A stretch of 64,000 nucleotides of DNA from Stomorhina lunata (lineage: Eukaryota; Arthropoda; Insecta; Diptera; Rhiniidae), in NCBI GenBank assembly GCA_933228675.1, contig OW121741.1, positions 118,770,716-118,834,715 on the forward strand, in the 5' to 3' direction. The translations under genes and the position numbers were made by a program. Positions 11,716-23,337 of this stretch are shown here, one piece after another; position 1 is the first letter of the stretch, and the number at the start of each line of letters is the position of its first letter. A model generated the notes under the pieces. That model ran no database searches, was not told where the DNA came from, and saw only the letters and a program-made list of their open reading frames with translations.

Positions 11716-13165
11716 AAGGTTTCCCCACCAACATTTTTTGGTTTTATCAAAAAACTATTTATTACAATAATAAATAATTGTAATAAATTGGGATTCTTAG
11801 TGCAATACACTACAGTAAAACTTTTTAATTAAATGTTTAATGTCCCAAATTTCGATAAACCTTTTTAATAAAATTTTTTCTATTGAACATTTTTTTATAG
11901 AAAAATTTTCGTTATCAAATTTTTTTCTTTAGAAAATATTTTCAACATTTTTTCTATAGATGTTATTAAAATTTTTTTATAGAAAAACTTTCGTGATCAA
12001 TTTTAATAGAAAAATTTTTGTTATCCACATTTTTTCTATTTTTTCTTTGTTATCAAAATTTTTTCTATAGAAAAATTTTTGTTATCTAAATTTTTTCTAT
12101 AGAAAAATTTTCTTTATCAAAATTTTTCCCATAGCTAAATTTTCTTAATCAAAATTTTTTTTATATAAAAATGAAAAAAATTTTGCGTTGTTGCGTTGAT
12201 AACAAAAATTTTTTTATAGAAAAAATTTTGATAACAAAAATTTTTCTATAGAAAAAATTTTGATAACAAAAATTTTTCTATAGAAAAAATTTTGATAACA
12301 AAAATTTTTCTATAGAAAAAAATTTTGATAACAAAAATTTTTCTATAGAAAAAATTTTGATAACAAAAATTTTTCTATAGAAAAAATTTTGATAACAAAA
12401 ATTTTTCTATAGAAAAAATTTTGATAACAAAAATTTTTCTATAGAAAAAATTTTGATAACAAAAATTTTTCTATAGAAAAAATTTTGATAACAAAAATTT
12501 TTTCTATAGAAAAAATTTTGATAACAAAAATTTTTCTATAGAAAAAATGTTGATAACAAACATTTTTCTATAGAAAAAATTTTGATAACAAAAATTTTTC
12601 TATAGAAAAAATTTTGATAACAAAAATTTCTCTATAGAAAAAATTTTGATAACAAAAATTTTTCTATAGAAAAAATTTTGATAACAAAAATTTTTCTATA
12701 GAAAAAATTTTGATAACAAAAATTTTTCTATAGAAAAAATTTTGATAACAAAAATTTTTCTATAGAAAAAAGTTTGATAACAAAAATTTTTCTATAGAAA
12801 CAATTTTGATAACAAAAATTTTTCTATAGAAAAAAATTTGATAACAAAAATTTTTCCATAGAAAAAATTTTGATAACAAAAATTTTTCTATTGAAAAAAT
12901 TTTGATAAAAATTTTTAAAAAATTTTGAGTTTTGTTATCAAAATTATTTCTATAGAAAAATTTTTGTTATCAAAATTTTTTCTATAGAAAAATTTTTGTT
13001 ATCAAAATTTTTTCTATAGAAAAATTTTTGTTATCAAAATTTTTTCTATAGGAAAAGTTATGTTATCAAAATTTTTTCCATAGAAAAATTTTAGCTATCA
13101 AAATATTTTCTATAGAAAAATGTTTTTATCAAAATTTTTCTATAGAAAGACTTATCAAAATTTTT

Positions 13166-14579
13166 AGTCTAATTATAGTTCTAATCCTGAAACTGGTCTA
13201 AACTAAGTCATAGCTCTAGTAATAATAATTGTCACGTCTGCAGACATAGCTTAAGTCATGGTTTAAGTCATAGCATTACTAAAAGCTCATATTCATGTTA
13301 TATTCCAATGATAACTAACTAAGATTTTATTCCTTTTTCCTACAATCCAGTTGTTTCAATTTTTTTTGTTTACCTCCCCCGCCAGTATTTGTTACTTTTT
13401 ATGCAGCTTTATATAATGGCACGGTATTTTATGCAATTTATTATCATGTCACTGAGGGTTAATAGTTTTGCATGAAGGCTATAACAACAATAGAAACACC
13501 CCCAAAAACCACATCAATTGAAAGTAAGAAATAAAAACCTTTAAAAGCTCAAAAACTAAGCCACCAACCATAGAAAAACTTCTTCATTTTTGCGGATATT
13601 TTAACAATGTTTCGGGAAATTGAGGAAATTTATGAAGATTTTACTTTCAAAAACACACGCACTAAAACGAAGAAGTCAACTGCTTAGCAGAATCTCCTGC
13701 TGTTATTGACGATCCATTTATAGTCAATTGGCTTAAAGGTTTCCTGTTAGATTTTCTGTACATTAACTCAATGGGAAAGTGAGTAAAAATAAGTAAAATA
13801 TGGCAGGATAATAATATTTGATAAGGGTGAAGGGGGTGTGGAATGTGGTTTAGGTTATTTTTTTAAGTTGGCCACCAAAGTTTAGGACACAGCAGGAGTT
13901 AAAACTGAATTTTTTCCTTCTTTCTTTCAGTATTTTTTAGTCTTATATAAAGTGTAATGACATTTCTTGTGCTTTCTGTCATTTATGCTATTGGGGCTGG
14001 AATTTATGCTAGTTCACATTACGCTTGAGAAAATATGACCTAATCAGCTTTGAGATCAAATAGAAATATTTATTAAATATTTTTTTCATTTATGGATTTT
14101 TTAGCTTGCTTTTTAAATCAAGTCATAAATATTTAATTTTTCTATCTATATACGAATTTTGAAATATTGGCAAGAGGAAATTATTTAAAAAAATTAAATT
14201 TTCGTTATCTTAATGAAGAAAAAAAAACATGTGTAAACAAGTTTATAAAATTTGTGTAAATTTCTGAATATTTAAACATGATTTTATTTTGGATATTTTA
14301 GGAGACATGTGTTACATTTTTGAATTAAACTCGAAATAATTTAAAATTCTAAACTCTAATGCAGCATTTGGTAGAATAAAAGTATGTATTTATACATGAC
14401 AAATACTCTCGAGAATTAAAATAAGATAATATCGGAATTAAAGCAATATTTAACACTTTTGCGAAGATAGGTCATCATAGTATAAATAGGGTAAAAATTA
14501 TTCATTATTAGGAAAATTTCTGATGTAAAATTTTTAATAAAGATAATACTTTAATATCAAAAATGAATTTTGTATTCAA
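13166..14579. other. Spacer, no gene recognised
   Basis: The first 120 bases contain short diverged repeats of a TAAGTCATAG-like sequence (about 13200-13280). The rest is ordinary AT-rich sequence with no ORF of note, no inverted repeats that I could see, and no recognisable RNA gene. Confidence 0.4.
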
Positions 14580-17210
14580 AAATTATTCTAATACAAAACT
14601 ATAAAAACAATTTTTCTATAGAAAATTTTTCTCTAAAAAAAATTGTCTATAAAAAAATTTTCTATAAAAAAAATTTTCTACTGAAAATTTTTTGATAAAA
14701 AATAGTTCTATAGAAAACTTTTCGATATAACAATTTTTCGATATAAATATTTTTCTATAGAAAATTTTTCGATATACAAATTGTTCTAAAGAAAAAGTTT
14801 TCTATAGAAAATTTTTGATATAAAAATTTTTCTATAGAAAATTTTTCTGTTGTTTCTATATAATATATCGAAAAATTTTTGTATAGAAAATTTTTCGATA
14901 CAAAAACTTTTCTTTAGAAATTTTTTCGATATAAAAATTTTTCTATAGAAAATTTTACGTTATACTTTTTGTTATAAAAATTTTTCTATTAAAAATTTTT
15001 CTATAAAAAATTTTTGTTATAAACAATTATTTATAGAAAATTTTTTATTATAAAAATTTTTCTCTACAAAATTTTTTGTTATAAAAAATTTTAATAGAAA
15101 ATTTTAATTTTATTTATTTTTATTTTTATAGAAAATTTTTCGTTTTAAAAATTTTTTCTAAAGAAAATTTTTCGTTATAAAAAATTTTCTATAGAAAATT
15201 TTTCCTTATCAAAAAATTTCTATAGAAAATTTTTCGTTATAACAAATTTTCTATAGAAAATTTTTCGCTATAAAAAATTTTCTATAGAAAATTTTTCGTT
15301 ATAAAAAATTTTCTATACAAAATTTTTCGTTATAAAAAATTTTCTATAGAAAATTTTTCGTTATAAAAAATTTTCTATAGAAAATTTTTCGTTATAAAAA
15401 ATTTTCTATAGAAAATTTTTCGTTATAAACAATTTTCTATAGAAAATTTTTCGTTATTAAAAATTTTCTATAGAAAATTTTTCCTTATTAAAAATTTTCT
15501 ATAGAAAATTTTTCCTTATTAAAATTTTTCTATAGAAAATTTTTCGTTATAAAAAATTTTCTATAGAAAATTTTTCGTTATAAAAAATTTTCTATAGAAA
15601 ATTTTTCGTTATAAAAAATTTTCTATAGAGAATTTTTCGTTATAAAAAATTTTCTATAGCAAATTTTTCGTTATAAAAAATTTTCTATAGCAAATTTTTC
15701 GTTATAAAAATTTTTTAATAGAAAATTTTTCGTTATAACATATTTTTATAGAAAATTTTTCGTTTTAAAAATTTTTCGTTATAAAAAATTTTCTATTGAA
15801 AATTTTTCGTTATAAAAAATTTTCTATAGAAAATTTTTTGTTATAAAAAATTTTCTATAGAAAATTTTTCGTTATAAAAAATTTTCTATAGCAAATTTTT
15901 CGTTATAAAAAATTTTCTATAGCAAATTTTTCGTTATAAAAAATTTTCTATAGCAAGTTTTTCGTTATAAAAAATTTTCCAAGAAAATTTTTTGTTATAA
16001 AAAATTTTCTATAGAAAATTTTTCAATGTAAAAAATTTTCTATAAAAAATTTTTCAATATGACAAATTTTCTATAAAAAGTTTTTCGTTATAAAAATTTT
16101 TCTGTTTAAATTTTTTCGTTATAAAAATTTTTCTGTAGAATGTTTTTAAAACGAAAAATTTTCCGTTATAAAAATTTTTCTACAGAAAATTTTCCTCTAT
16201 AACATTTTTTCTATTGAAAATTTTTGTTATAATAATTTTTATTATGAAAATTTTTCGTTATTTGAATAAAAATTTTTCTATAGAAAATTTTTTGTTACCA
16301 AAATTTTTTGATAGCAATATTTTAAAAATTTTTCTATAGAAAATTTTTCATTTTAAAAATTTTTCTATAGGAAATTTTACATTCCAAAATTTTTGTCTGT
16401 TATAAAAATTTTCTCATAGAAAATTTTTCGATATAAAAATTTGGTCATAGAAAATTGTTCAATAAAAAAAATATGTCATAGAAAATTTTTCGATAAAAAA
16501 TTTTTCTATAAAAAATTTTTAGTTACAAAAATTTTTTCTTTTAGAGAATTTTTCTATACAATTTTTTTTTTTATAAAAACTTTCTATAAAATATTTTTCG
16601 ATATAAAATTTTTTCTATAAAAGCTTTTTCGATATAAGAATTTTTCTATGGAAAAATTTTCGAGAGAATGTCTCATTATAAAAATTTTTCTATAAAAATT
16701 TTTCGATATAACATTTTTCTATAAAAAATTTTACAATTCTTCTATACAGAAATTTTTTTATAAAAAATGTTTCAACATATAGAAATTTATCTATAAAAAA
16801 TCATTTGTTATCAAAATTCTAGAAATTATAGAAAATTTTCGTATATAAAAGTTTTCAATATAAACATTTTTCTATAAAATTTTTCGATATAAAAACTTTT
16901 CCATATCAAATTTTTCTACAAAAAAATTTACAATTCTTCTATAGAAAATTCTTCAACATTTTTCTTTTAAAAATTTGTTGGTAAAAATTTTTCTCTAAAA
17001 TATTTTTCGATACAAGAATTTTTCCTTAGAAAATTTTTCGATATAAAAAATTTAATATGAAAAATTTTTTCGATATTAAATTTTTGCCATATACAATTTT
17101 TAGTTATTAAAATGTTTCTACAGAAAATTTTTCTATATTTAAGTTAAGTTATTCTTAAAGAAAATTGTGCGTTTTTTTTAAGAAAATTTTTGAGCTTAAA
17201 TTTTTTTTAG
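14580..17210. repeat. Satellite array C, 31-bp CTATAG monomers with CGTTAT connector
   Basis: The typical unit is AAAAAATTTTCTATAGAAAA followed by TTTTTCGTTAT, 31 bp. About 15170-16000 is nearly uniform (roughly 27 units). The left edge (14580-15160) and right edge (16020-17210) are increasingly diverged, with CGATAT replacing CGTTAT. A run of units with CTATAGCAAA instead of CTATAGAAAA occurs twice (near 15650-15700 and 15890-15960), indicating duplication of multi-unit blocks. Confidence 0.95.
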
Positions 17211-18852
17211 CAATATGACACCAAGAGTATTCACCCTTTTTCTGCAACACTAGTAATATTTTTGTGTACGAGTGGTGGTGATAGTCGTCGTTGTTGCAAG
17301 TAAAACTAATGTCATGTCATTTGATATGAAAACATAAATGACATAAATATGAAGGAAGTGAACAACAGTAAAATTGTCTAACAAAAAATGAAAATAAAAA
17401 AAAATATAGAAACACAACAAGGATGACTAACTGGAACAATACGTAGTAGAATAAATACATATATATTGCTACTTATACATATGCTGTGATGGGTAAAGTT
17501 ATGTATAAAAATATACATTAAGCTCTCGATGATCGAAGAGTCTAAAGCAGAAAGCGAGAAGTTTAAGGATTTAAGAGATTTTGTATTCATCAGGGAGTTT
17601 TTCATAAAGAAACCAAACTAAGTCGAGGGTTAGATGTTTGTATATATTTTCCTAACACCATGATCATAATGGCATGGAATATGTGCTACCAGTCAACTCG
17701 TGCTTATATAGAACAACAGCTGATGATGATGATTAAAATAATGACGACTATGTGGATGAATGAACCAACGTACGAATGGACGTAGAGATGAATGACTGGT
17801 GATGATGATGATGATGATGCCGCTGTACAATGATGACTCTAGCAATGAAGATTATCAGCTTGATGAGTATTGTGATGTTTATTGTTAAAACAACAGCTGA
17901 GGTTTATAACAACTAACGGGTTGCAGCTAAAATGGATGCAGAGAAAAAAAAAACCGAAAAGGAAACAAAATTTCATTTCCACAAGTAAACAGGCTTCACC
18001 AAAAAAATCGTTCCCAGAGTTTAGCTAAAGCAAAACAAATATTATATGTTTGTTAAAGGAGAAAAAACTGCTGCAGAAGAGGATAACTGGCGAAAAAAGG
18101 TCATTGCAGTATGGGCACATATGATTTCAAATAAGAACATTTTATATGCAAGTGAGATATTTCAAATACTAAAATATGTGACAGAACACAATAATGGCAA
18201 ATAGTGTTACATGTTGAAAAAATGTTAATAAAAATTAGTGGAAAAATAAAAAGATATAATGGGTAAGTCCAGGAAAAAGTAGTAAAAGATGAATTTAACA
18301 CAACTGATTTAGCCAAACTTACCTTTAACGAAGTTCAGTTTAAAATTTATAAAAAATTGAACTTGATCTATTCGAGTTGAAAACGACAATATAATACCAT
18401 AAAAGTTTATCTGAATCTTCCCTCTTGGGCCTCTTAGAATCGACCATAAAATCTGAAAAGCAAAAAATTCCATTAACTATTCGTATATATCACAACACAT
18501 TTCTATTCCATTCATTCAGCTTCGCTTATGTTTGGATTTTCTATCTTATGTCTATTCATGTTGATGTATTTCCCTTTTGTCATTTTTCACACTCACATGT
18601 ATTTGCATGTCTTTCGAAATGTCATTTTGGTTGAAATTTAAAGACAAAGCAAAACAAAAAAATAGAAAATTCACAAAATGTCTAGTTAGAGAAAAGTGTA
18701 AAATGTTAACATTCTGCTCATGTTATATCTATTTTCTATTTTTATTTCATTTTCATTTTTTGTTTCTAAATACAAAATAGTTAAATGTACAATAACCCTT
18801 TATTTTACATACACATACAGATATACCCTGCAGTTCAATTTTTTTGGCAGAC
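17211..18852. other. Spacer with GAT microsatellite, no gene recognised
   Basis: A GATGAT run lies near 17798-17820, with looser GATGAT sequence around 17720-17760. Several ORFs of 67-75 codons on both strands (for example 17378-17605 minus, 18425-18634 plus) have no recognisable domain and are compatible with chance. Nothing else stands out. Confidence 0.4.
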
Positions 18853-18860
18853 ACCAATAC

Positions 18861-19297
18861 TAGAGTGGTTCGAAAAAAAAAGTTGAGTCAGTCACCCCCT
18901 AGGATTAAAGATAATGTTAATATAATTCCAAAAAAAAAATTTTATTTTTTTACCACGCCTACAAATACCGCCCTTTTTGTATTTTGTTAACTGTGTCGCC
19001 ATCTTTAGTCCGATCATAACATATTATACATCGATTTTCAGGGCTCTGTCAAGGCAACATTTCTCTCTTTGATAGTTTTTTACAACCTCGTCAATTTCAA
19101 GTCATAACTTTTTAAAATTCGAGTCGAACCCGCCCTAATCAAATCGAGTGATACAGTGAACAAAATAGTAAAAGGGCGGTATTTGTAGGCGTGGTAAAAA
19201 AATAAATTTTTTTTTTATGGAATTGTTTTAATATTATCTTTAATCCTAGGGGGTGACTGACGTAACTTTTTTTTTGTATGGAAGGCGAACCGCTCTA
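18861..19297. mobile_element. hAT-like MITE with about 140-bp inverted arms and 8-bp duplication
   Basis: ACCAATAC is directly repeated at 18853-18860 and 19298-19305. Between the copies the element starts TAGAGTGGTTCG and ends CGAACCGCTCTA. The inverted arms extend inward for about 140 bp, with clear landmarks GTCAGTCACCCCCTAGGATT and CCACGCCTACAAATACCGCC near the left side and their complements on the right. An 8-bp target duplication plus a TAGAG start is the hAT superfamily pattern. The 437-bp length and lack of an ORF make it non-autonomous. Confidence 0.85.
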
Positions 19298-19305
19298 ACC
19301 AATAC

Positions 19306-19877
19306 TAATGTAATACTTTTACATATGCTTCTTGTTAGTAATGAGCAATAGCTTCTTTGTATACAACCGACTTTTCACTAAACTCTTTCTTCTCAAGATA
19401 CCACAATTACATTTGAAATAGGTACTCATTTCTCAAGTATCGAATCCCCAAATTTTGAATTGTAGGGATTTAACTGCAAACACATGCTCTCATACATAAA
19501 TATTCGTACATGTAGAAGTCATGACTTCTTGTCTATGTTATTTTACTTTTCTTCAAATTTGCGTGACATTTTTGTCACCTGTTAATTGTTTAAAAATGTT
19601 TTTTTTTTTGTACAAAATTTTACGTGTTTGTTTAATTTGTATACATTTTTGTTTATCTTTTTTACAGAAAGTTGTATTCACATGAGTTGGAGGGGAGTGG
19701 AATTGCAGTGCAAAATATTACATCAACTATAAAATTTACATTTTTTCGGAATTACAATATATGTATATTTGATGTAGAGATTTTTAAAGACAAAAATTAG
19801 AAAATAAGAAAAATAAAAATATCTTAAATTTTAACATAGAAAAATGTTAAAAGAAAAGTTTTCGATCCAAAAAAATG
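19306..19877. other. Spacer between two hAT-like MITEs, no gene seen
   Basis: AT-rich sequence with no significant ORF or repeat. A GTCATGACTTCTTG-type inverted motif near 19517-19530 is too short to interpret. Confidence 0.35.
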
Positions 19878-19885
19878 CTTATATA

Positions 19886-20866
19886 CAGGGACCGTAACTG
19901 TTATAACTTTTATCGTAAAAGTCAGAAAATAAAAGTTATTTTTTTACTTTTATTTTTTCGAGCAGAAATAAAAATTATTTTTGACTTTTATTTTTTCGAT
20001 AAAAAATAACAGTTATTTTTTACTTTTATTTTTTCAGGCAAAAATAAAAGTTATTTTTTAACTTTTATTTTTTCGAGCAAAAATAACAGTTATTTTTGAC
20101 TTTTATTATTTCGAGCATGAATAAAAGTTATTTTTTGACTTTTTTTTTCGAGCAGAAATAAAAGTTATTTTTTGACTTTTATTTTTTCAAGCAAAAATAA
20201 AAGTTATTTTTGTTCAAATTCATGATAAATTCATTGAAAACTTTTGTCAAACAAAGATAATTTTTCAGTGAAAAAAATTTGCATATGCTCAAAAGTTAAT
20301 GAAGTTGAGTTTGGCAATCATAATTGAGATTGAAAACACAAAAACAACTTTTATTTCTGCTCGAAAAAATAAAAGTCAAAAAATAACTTTTATTTCTGCT
20401 CGAAAAAATAAAAGTCAAAAAATAACTTTTATTCATGATCGAAATAATAAAAGTCAAAAATAACTGTTATTTTTGCCCGAAAAAATAAAAGTTAAAAAAT
20501 AACTCTTATTTTTGCTCGAAAAATAAAAGTTAAAAATAACTGTATTTTTCTGTAGAAAAATATTTTTATTGAAAATTTTTTTTATAGAAAAATATTTTTC
20601 AAAAAATAACAAAATAGTCGGGATGTAAATATTATTCAAAATAAAAGTTAAAAATAACTGTTATTTTTGCTCAAAAAAATAAAAATCAAAAAGTAACAGA
20701 TATTTTTTTCTAAAAAATAAAAATCAGATTTTTAAAAATCATCGCATTTTATGAAAATTTGGTCCAAGACTATCAAAATGGTATACTTGGTTTTATTCTC
20801 CGACATTTCCTTGTGGTTGCTTTTTTTAATCAAAAATCCAAAAATAACAGTTATTTTCAGTCCCTG
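19886..20866. mobile_element. hAT-like MITE (981 bp) made of internal 39-bp repeats in mirror orientation
   Basis: CTTATATA is directly repeated at 19878-19885 and 20867-20874. The element starts CAGGGACCGTAACTG and ends with the complement of CAGGGACTGAAAATAACTG. An 8-bp duplication with CAGGG ends fits hAT. The left part (about 19925-20220) contains about eight tandem units of about 39 bp built on AAAATAAAAGTTATTTTTTG, ACTTTTATTTTTTCGAGCAG. The right part (about 20335-20700) contains the same units inverted. A central unique piece of about 110 bp separates them. No transposase is encoded; the 61-codon minus-strand ORF is repeat translation. Confidence 0.85.
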
Positions 20867-20989
20867 CTTATATATACCTATATTTTCATAAAGAAAACAT
20901 TTTGATAAATAAAATAAGTATTGAAAAAATTTTGGATTAAAAAGTTGTTTTATGTTAAAAAATACTAATAATTAAGAATTTTTATATCC

Positions 20990-21114
20990 TTCACGACCAC
21001 AAGTAGAAATAATGCGCATAGAAATATCAGTCTAACATTAGCCTTGTAGAAAACCGATCGACTAAGAATCACTTTTTGATTATATTTATCGATGTCGTTT
21101 GGCTGACTGTATAT
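20990..21114 (+). mobile_element. DINE-1-like fragment
   Basis: The order of short blocks matches the left part of the copy at 31911: ATCCTTCACGACCAC, then GCGCATAGAAATATC, then CTAAGAATCACTTTTTGATT, then TTATCGATGTCGTTTGGCTG. It is cut off where the hAT-like arm begins at about 21115. Heavily diverged. Confidence 0.5.
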
Positions 21115-21610
21115 TAAGGCGTCTCGAAAAAAAAGGTTCGCCGTACACCACCGAAAAAAAATTATTTTTTTCGATGCACATTAGGGTCGCCAAAATACAG
21201 TTTTCAATATATTTTCGGAACTTACAGTCGGATCTTAAAGTGTGATAGATACATGTTTTTTCCTCGGGAAGGCCAATATTTTTCTTTAATAGTTATTTGT
21301 CTCAGATATCCGGTTATAGTGTTGGTCCATGAGACCACAGTTTCTACAACCCTAATGCACCTCCCTAATATCAGAAAATTAAAGCTCTTAAAAAATCTTT
21401 AAACTTTTACCAAGGAAGTTTTACGATAATTCAAACCGAACTATTCAAAACAAGGAATTTTTGTTTTTGCTGCACATTGGGGTAGCCAAAATACATGTTT
21501 CGTTGTATCTTCGCCATTTATAGTTGGATCTTAAAGTGTTATATATCGATGTTTTTTTCCAAAGAAGGCCAATGTTTTGTTTTATTAATCATGAACATCA
21601 AGTATACTCT
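21115..21610. mobile_element. Solo arm of the hAT-like foldback family
   Basis: This is homologous over most of its length to the left arm of the element at 35577-37505. It begins TAAGGCGTCTCGAAAAAAAA, followed by GTTCGCCGTACACCA, GGGTCGCCAAAATACA (near 21184), the related GGGTAGCCAAAATACA (near 21480), TATCGATGTTTTT and GGCCAATGTTTTG. No inverted partner arm follows, so the copy is truncated or recombined. It abuts the DINE-like fragment on its left. Confidence 0.7.
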
Positions 21611-22324
21611 TACTTAATCTTGCCAAAAACAATTTTTTTAATTTTTTTTTTTTTATTAAAATTCGCTAATTATTACTTCATATTTCGTAATCTCGCTTTG
21701 AAAATTTTAAGGAAATCCAAATTTTGACATTTGACCCCGGTGGAGAAAGGGTTAATCTCGTCTAATATTAAAAAGCCTTTTAGCATAGTTTTTCCATAAA
21801 CTAAGCAATTATATCCATTTTCTTTTTCTTAAAATTTAATACAAGTAAAATTTACCGAGCATCTACTCGAATTTGGCCCAAAAATTTTAATTTTCCCGAA
21901 ATTCTTCATTTTTAAATCTCAGGTACAGCAAAACCGTTCAAGATATCGACCTAAATTTTCATATTTGAGTTTTATTCACAAATTTACTGGTAAGTAAATT
22001 CTTAATTTGTAATATTTTTTGAACAAAATTTTCGAAAAATTAAAAAATGATTTTTGAAACCGACCTAAGAAAAATGTACCATTTTCCAACATGAAAAAAC
22101 CTAAGTAAATTCAATCATATTTAAGTAAAACTGAACTATTCAATACTAAGGAGTCATTTAATGATAAATCATGACTAACTTTAGAATTTCTTTATTTACA
22201 ACATAAAATTTTTGTTGCATATTCTTAGGCGCGTTTTCAGGGACATGAATTTTCAGGGGAAAAATGAAATAACTCCTAAACTACTTCATGGATTTTTGTT
22301 TTTGACTATTTGTCATCAAGCTGT
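21611..22324. other. Spacer, no gene seen
   Basis: AT-rich spacer between the solo hAT-like arm and a DINE-like copy. It may include degraded parts of both, but nothing can be delimited. Confidence 0.3.
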
Positions 22325-22871
22325 GCTAGTCAAACCCGACCATACGATATCCTTCTTCACTAAGGTCAAAGATGCTCTTTTACCTATAAAATGACAAATA
22401 TTTGCTAAATGTGCCTTCATACAAACATTTTCTCAAAACTTATATTTTTAAGGTGTTTCCGTCATTTGGACTTATACAAGATCTAGGGTCAAATGTGGAT
22501 CGATGATCTCGAAATTTGACAAACTGATTACAGTTTTAACAAAAATTATTTATGCAAGAACTAAACTCAAAATTCTTATTATCTTCAGATTTTCGAGCGT
22601 TTTAGTGATTTTTGTCTCATTTAGTGCGTTTTGACAGAAGAGTTTCTATAGGAGCTATGGTCAAATGTGGACCGATTTCAATGAAATTTGGTACAGTGAT
22701 TTTGGTTTACATATGCAGTATTTGTTTTGATGGCTAATATATCAATTTAGGGAAGTGAGACCTATAGGAGGTACCATAAATAATTCAATAGTCATGGTCC
22801 TATTCTAAGCCTACTGGTATCCTAAAATGTGATTCTACCCTTTCCACCTATAGTGGTAAAGGGTATAAATA
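22325..22871 (-). mobile_element. Partial DINE-1-like copy
   Basis: It begins near GACCATACGATATCCTTCTT and ends with the terminal hairpin sequence CCTTTCCACCTATAGTGGTA then AAGGGTATAA. Internal blocks (GACAAATATTTGCTAAAT, TTTCCGTCATTTGGACTTAT, GGTCAAATGTGGACCGAT) match the copy at 23338-24142 in order. The GTCY microsatellite core is missing, so this copy has an internal deletion. Strand is given by the convention that the ATACCC hairpin end is read first. Confidence 0.75.
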
Positions 22872-23337
22872 TTTTGGTACTAGGAAGTTCTGTGTAAAAG
22901 CAATTTTCATATTCAAGTATTTCTGTCCATTATTTTTGGTATCTCCCATAAATCTGGTTTCCTGGAATTGTGATTTTTGAAATAGATAATACACATTCCT
23001 TTAGGTGTTTTGGTAAAGATTACCCTGTGACCGTAGCCACTGAATTAGGTTCTTAGTCTTAAAATTGTTGCGGACAGTGTGGGCTGCAGTTCTGACCGCC
23101 TGACTAGCTCTCGTTGTCTGTATCGGGCAAAGGTACTTAACACTGCAACATGCCCTGGTACGATCACAATAAAATAAAAAAGTACAAGGTAAAAGTACAG
23201 AAGTTTTAAGTAAGTACTGAAAATGTTTGTATATCATAAATTTTTTCATAAAACAAATGAATCCTCAATAGTAAATTTTTCTTTGGGAAAAAATTTCATA
23301 TTTTTATTTTTTTTTCGTTCCTCTTCCATATATTTAA
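22872..23337. other. Spacer with a GC-richer island
   Basis: About 23025-23175 is markedly richer in G and C than its surroundings (CCGTAGCCACTG, GCGGACAGTGTGGGCTGCAG, GACCGCCTGACTAGC). No frame gives a recognisable domain and no RNA fold was identified. It may be a fragment of an unrecognised mobile element. Confidence 0.35.

Larger units (their letters stand above)
11151..11829. mobile_element. Foldback element with two 193-bp inverted arms carrying hammerhead motifs (Penelope/retrozyme-like)
   Basis: The left arm 11151-11343 and right arm 11637-11829 are reverse complements with, by eye, one difference (A/G at the site giving GAAGA versus GAGGA in the hammerhead stem I). They flank a spacer of about 290 bp with no recognised ORF. 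The right arm is itself bracketed by a smaller inverted repeat: a 40-odd-bp segment ending at 11636 reappears inverted at about 11831-11874. Hammerhead-bearing terminal repeats, partial copies and inverted arrangements are known in Penelope-like retroelements and retrozymes. Membership here is inferred from the ribozyme and structure, because no reverse transcriptase or GIY-YIG sequence is present. It could alternatively be a DNA-type foldback. No target duplication was found. Confidence 0.7.
10930..13165. repeat. Satellite array B, 31-32-bp CTATAG monomers, interrupted by a foldback element
   Basis: Outer parts (10930-11150, 11875-12170, 12920-13165) carry units reading GTTATCAAAA...TTTTTTCTATAGAAAAATT. 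The core (about 12190-12915) consists of roughly 22 nearly identical 32-bp units in the opposite orientation, TTTTTCTATAGAAAAAATTTT then GATAACAAAAA. The orientation changes at about 12180, where an odd GCGTTGTTGCGTTG sequence interrupts, and again near 12915. The hammerhead-bearing foldback is embedded at 11151-11829. Confidence 0.95.

Noticed and set aside
11486..11770. 94-codon ORF (and the mirrored 63-codon ORF at 11210-11401 on minus)
   Set aside because: Both are translations of the same inverted arm carrying the hammerhead; their shared C-terminal halves follow from the inverted repeat, not from protein conservation.
17720..17751. CTGATGATG-type sequence as a further hammerhead core
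   Set aside because: It is part of a GAT microsatellite and has no stem II or GAAA core.
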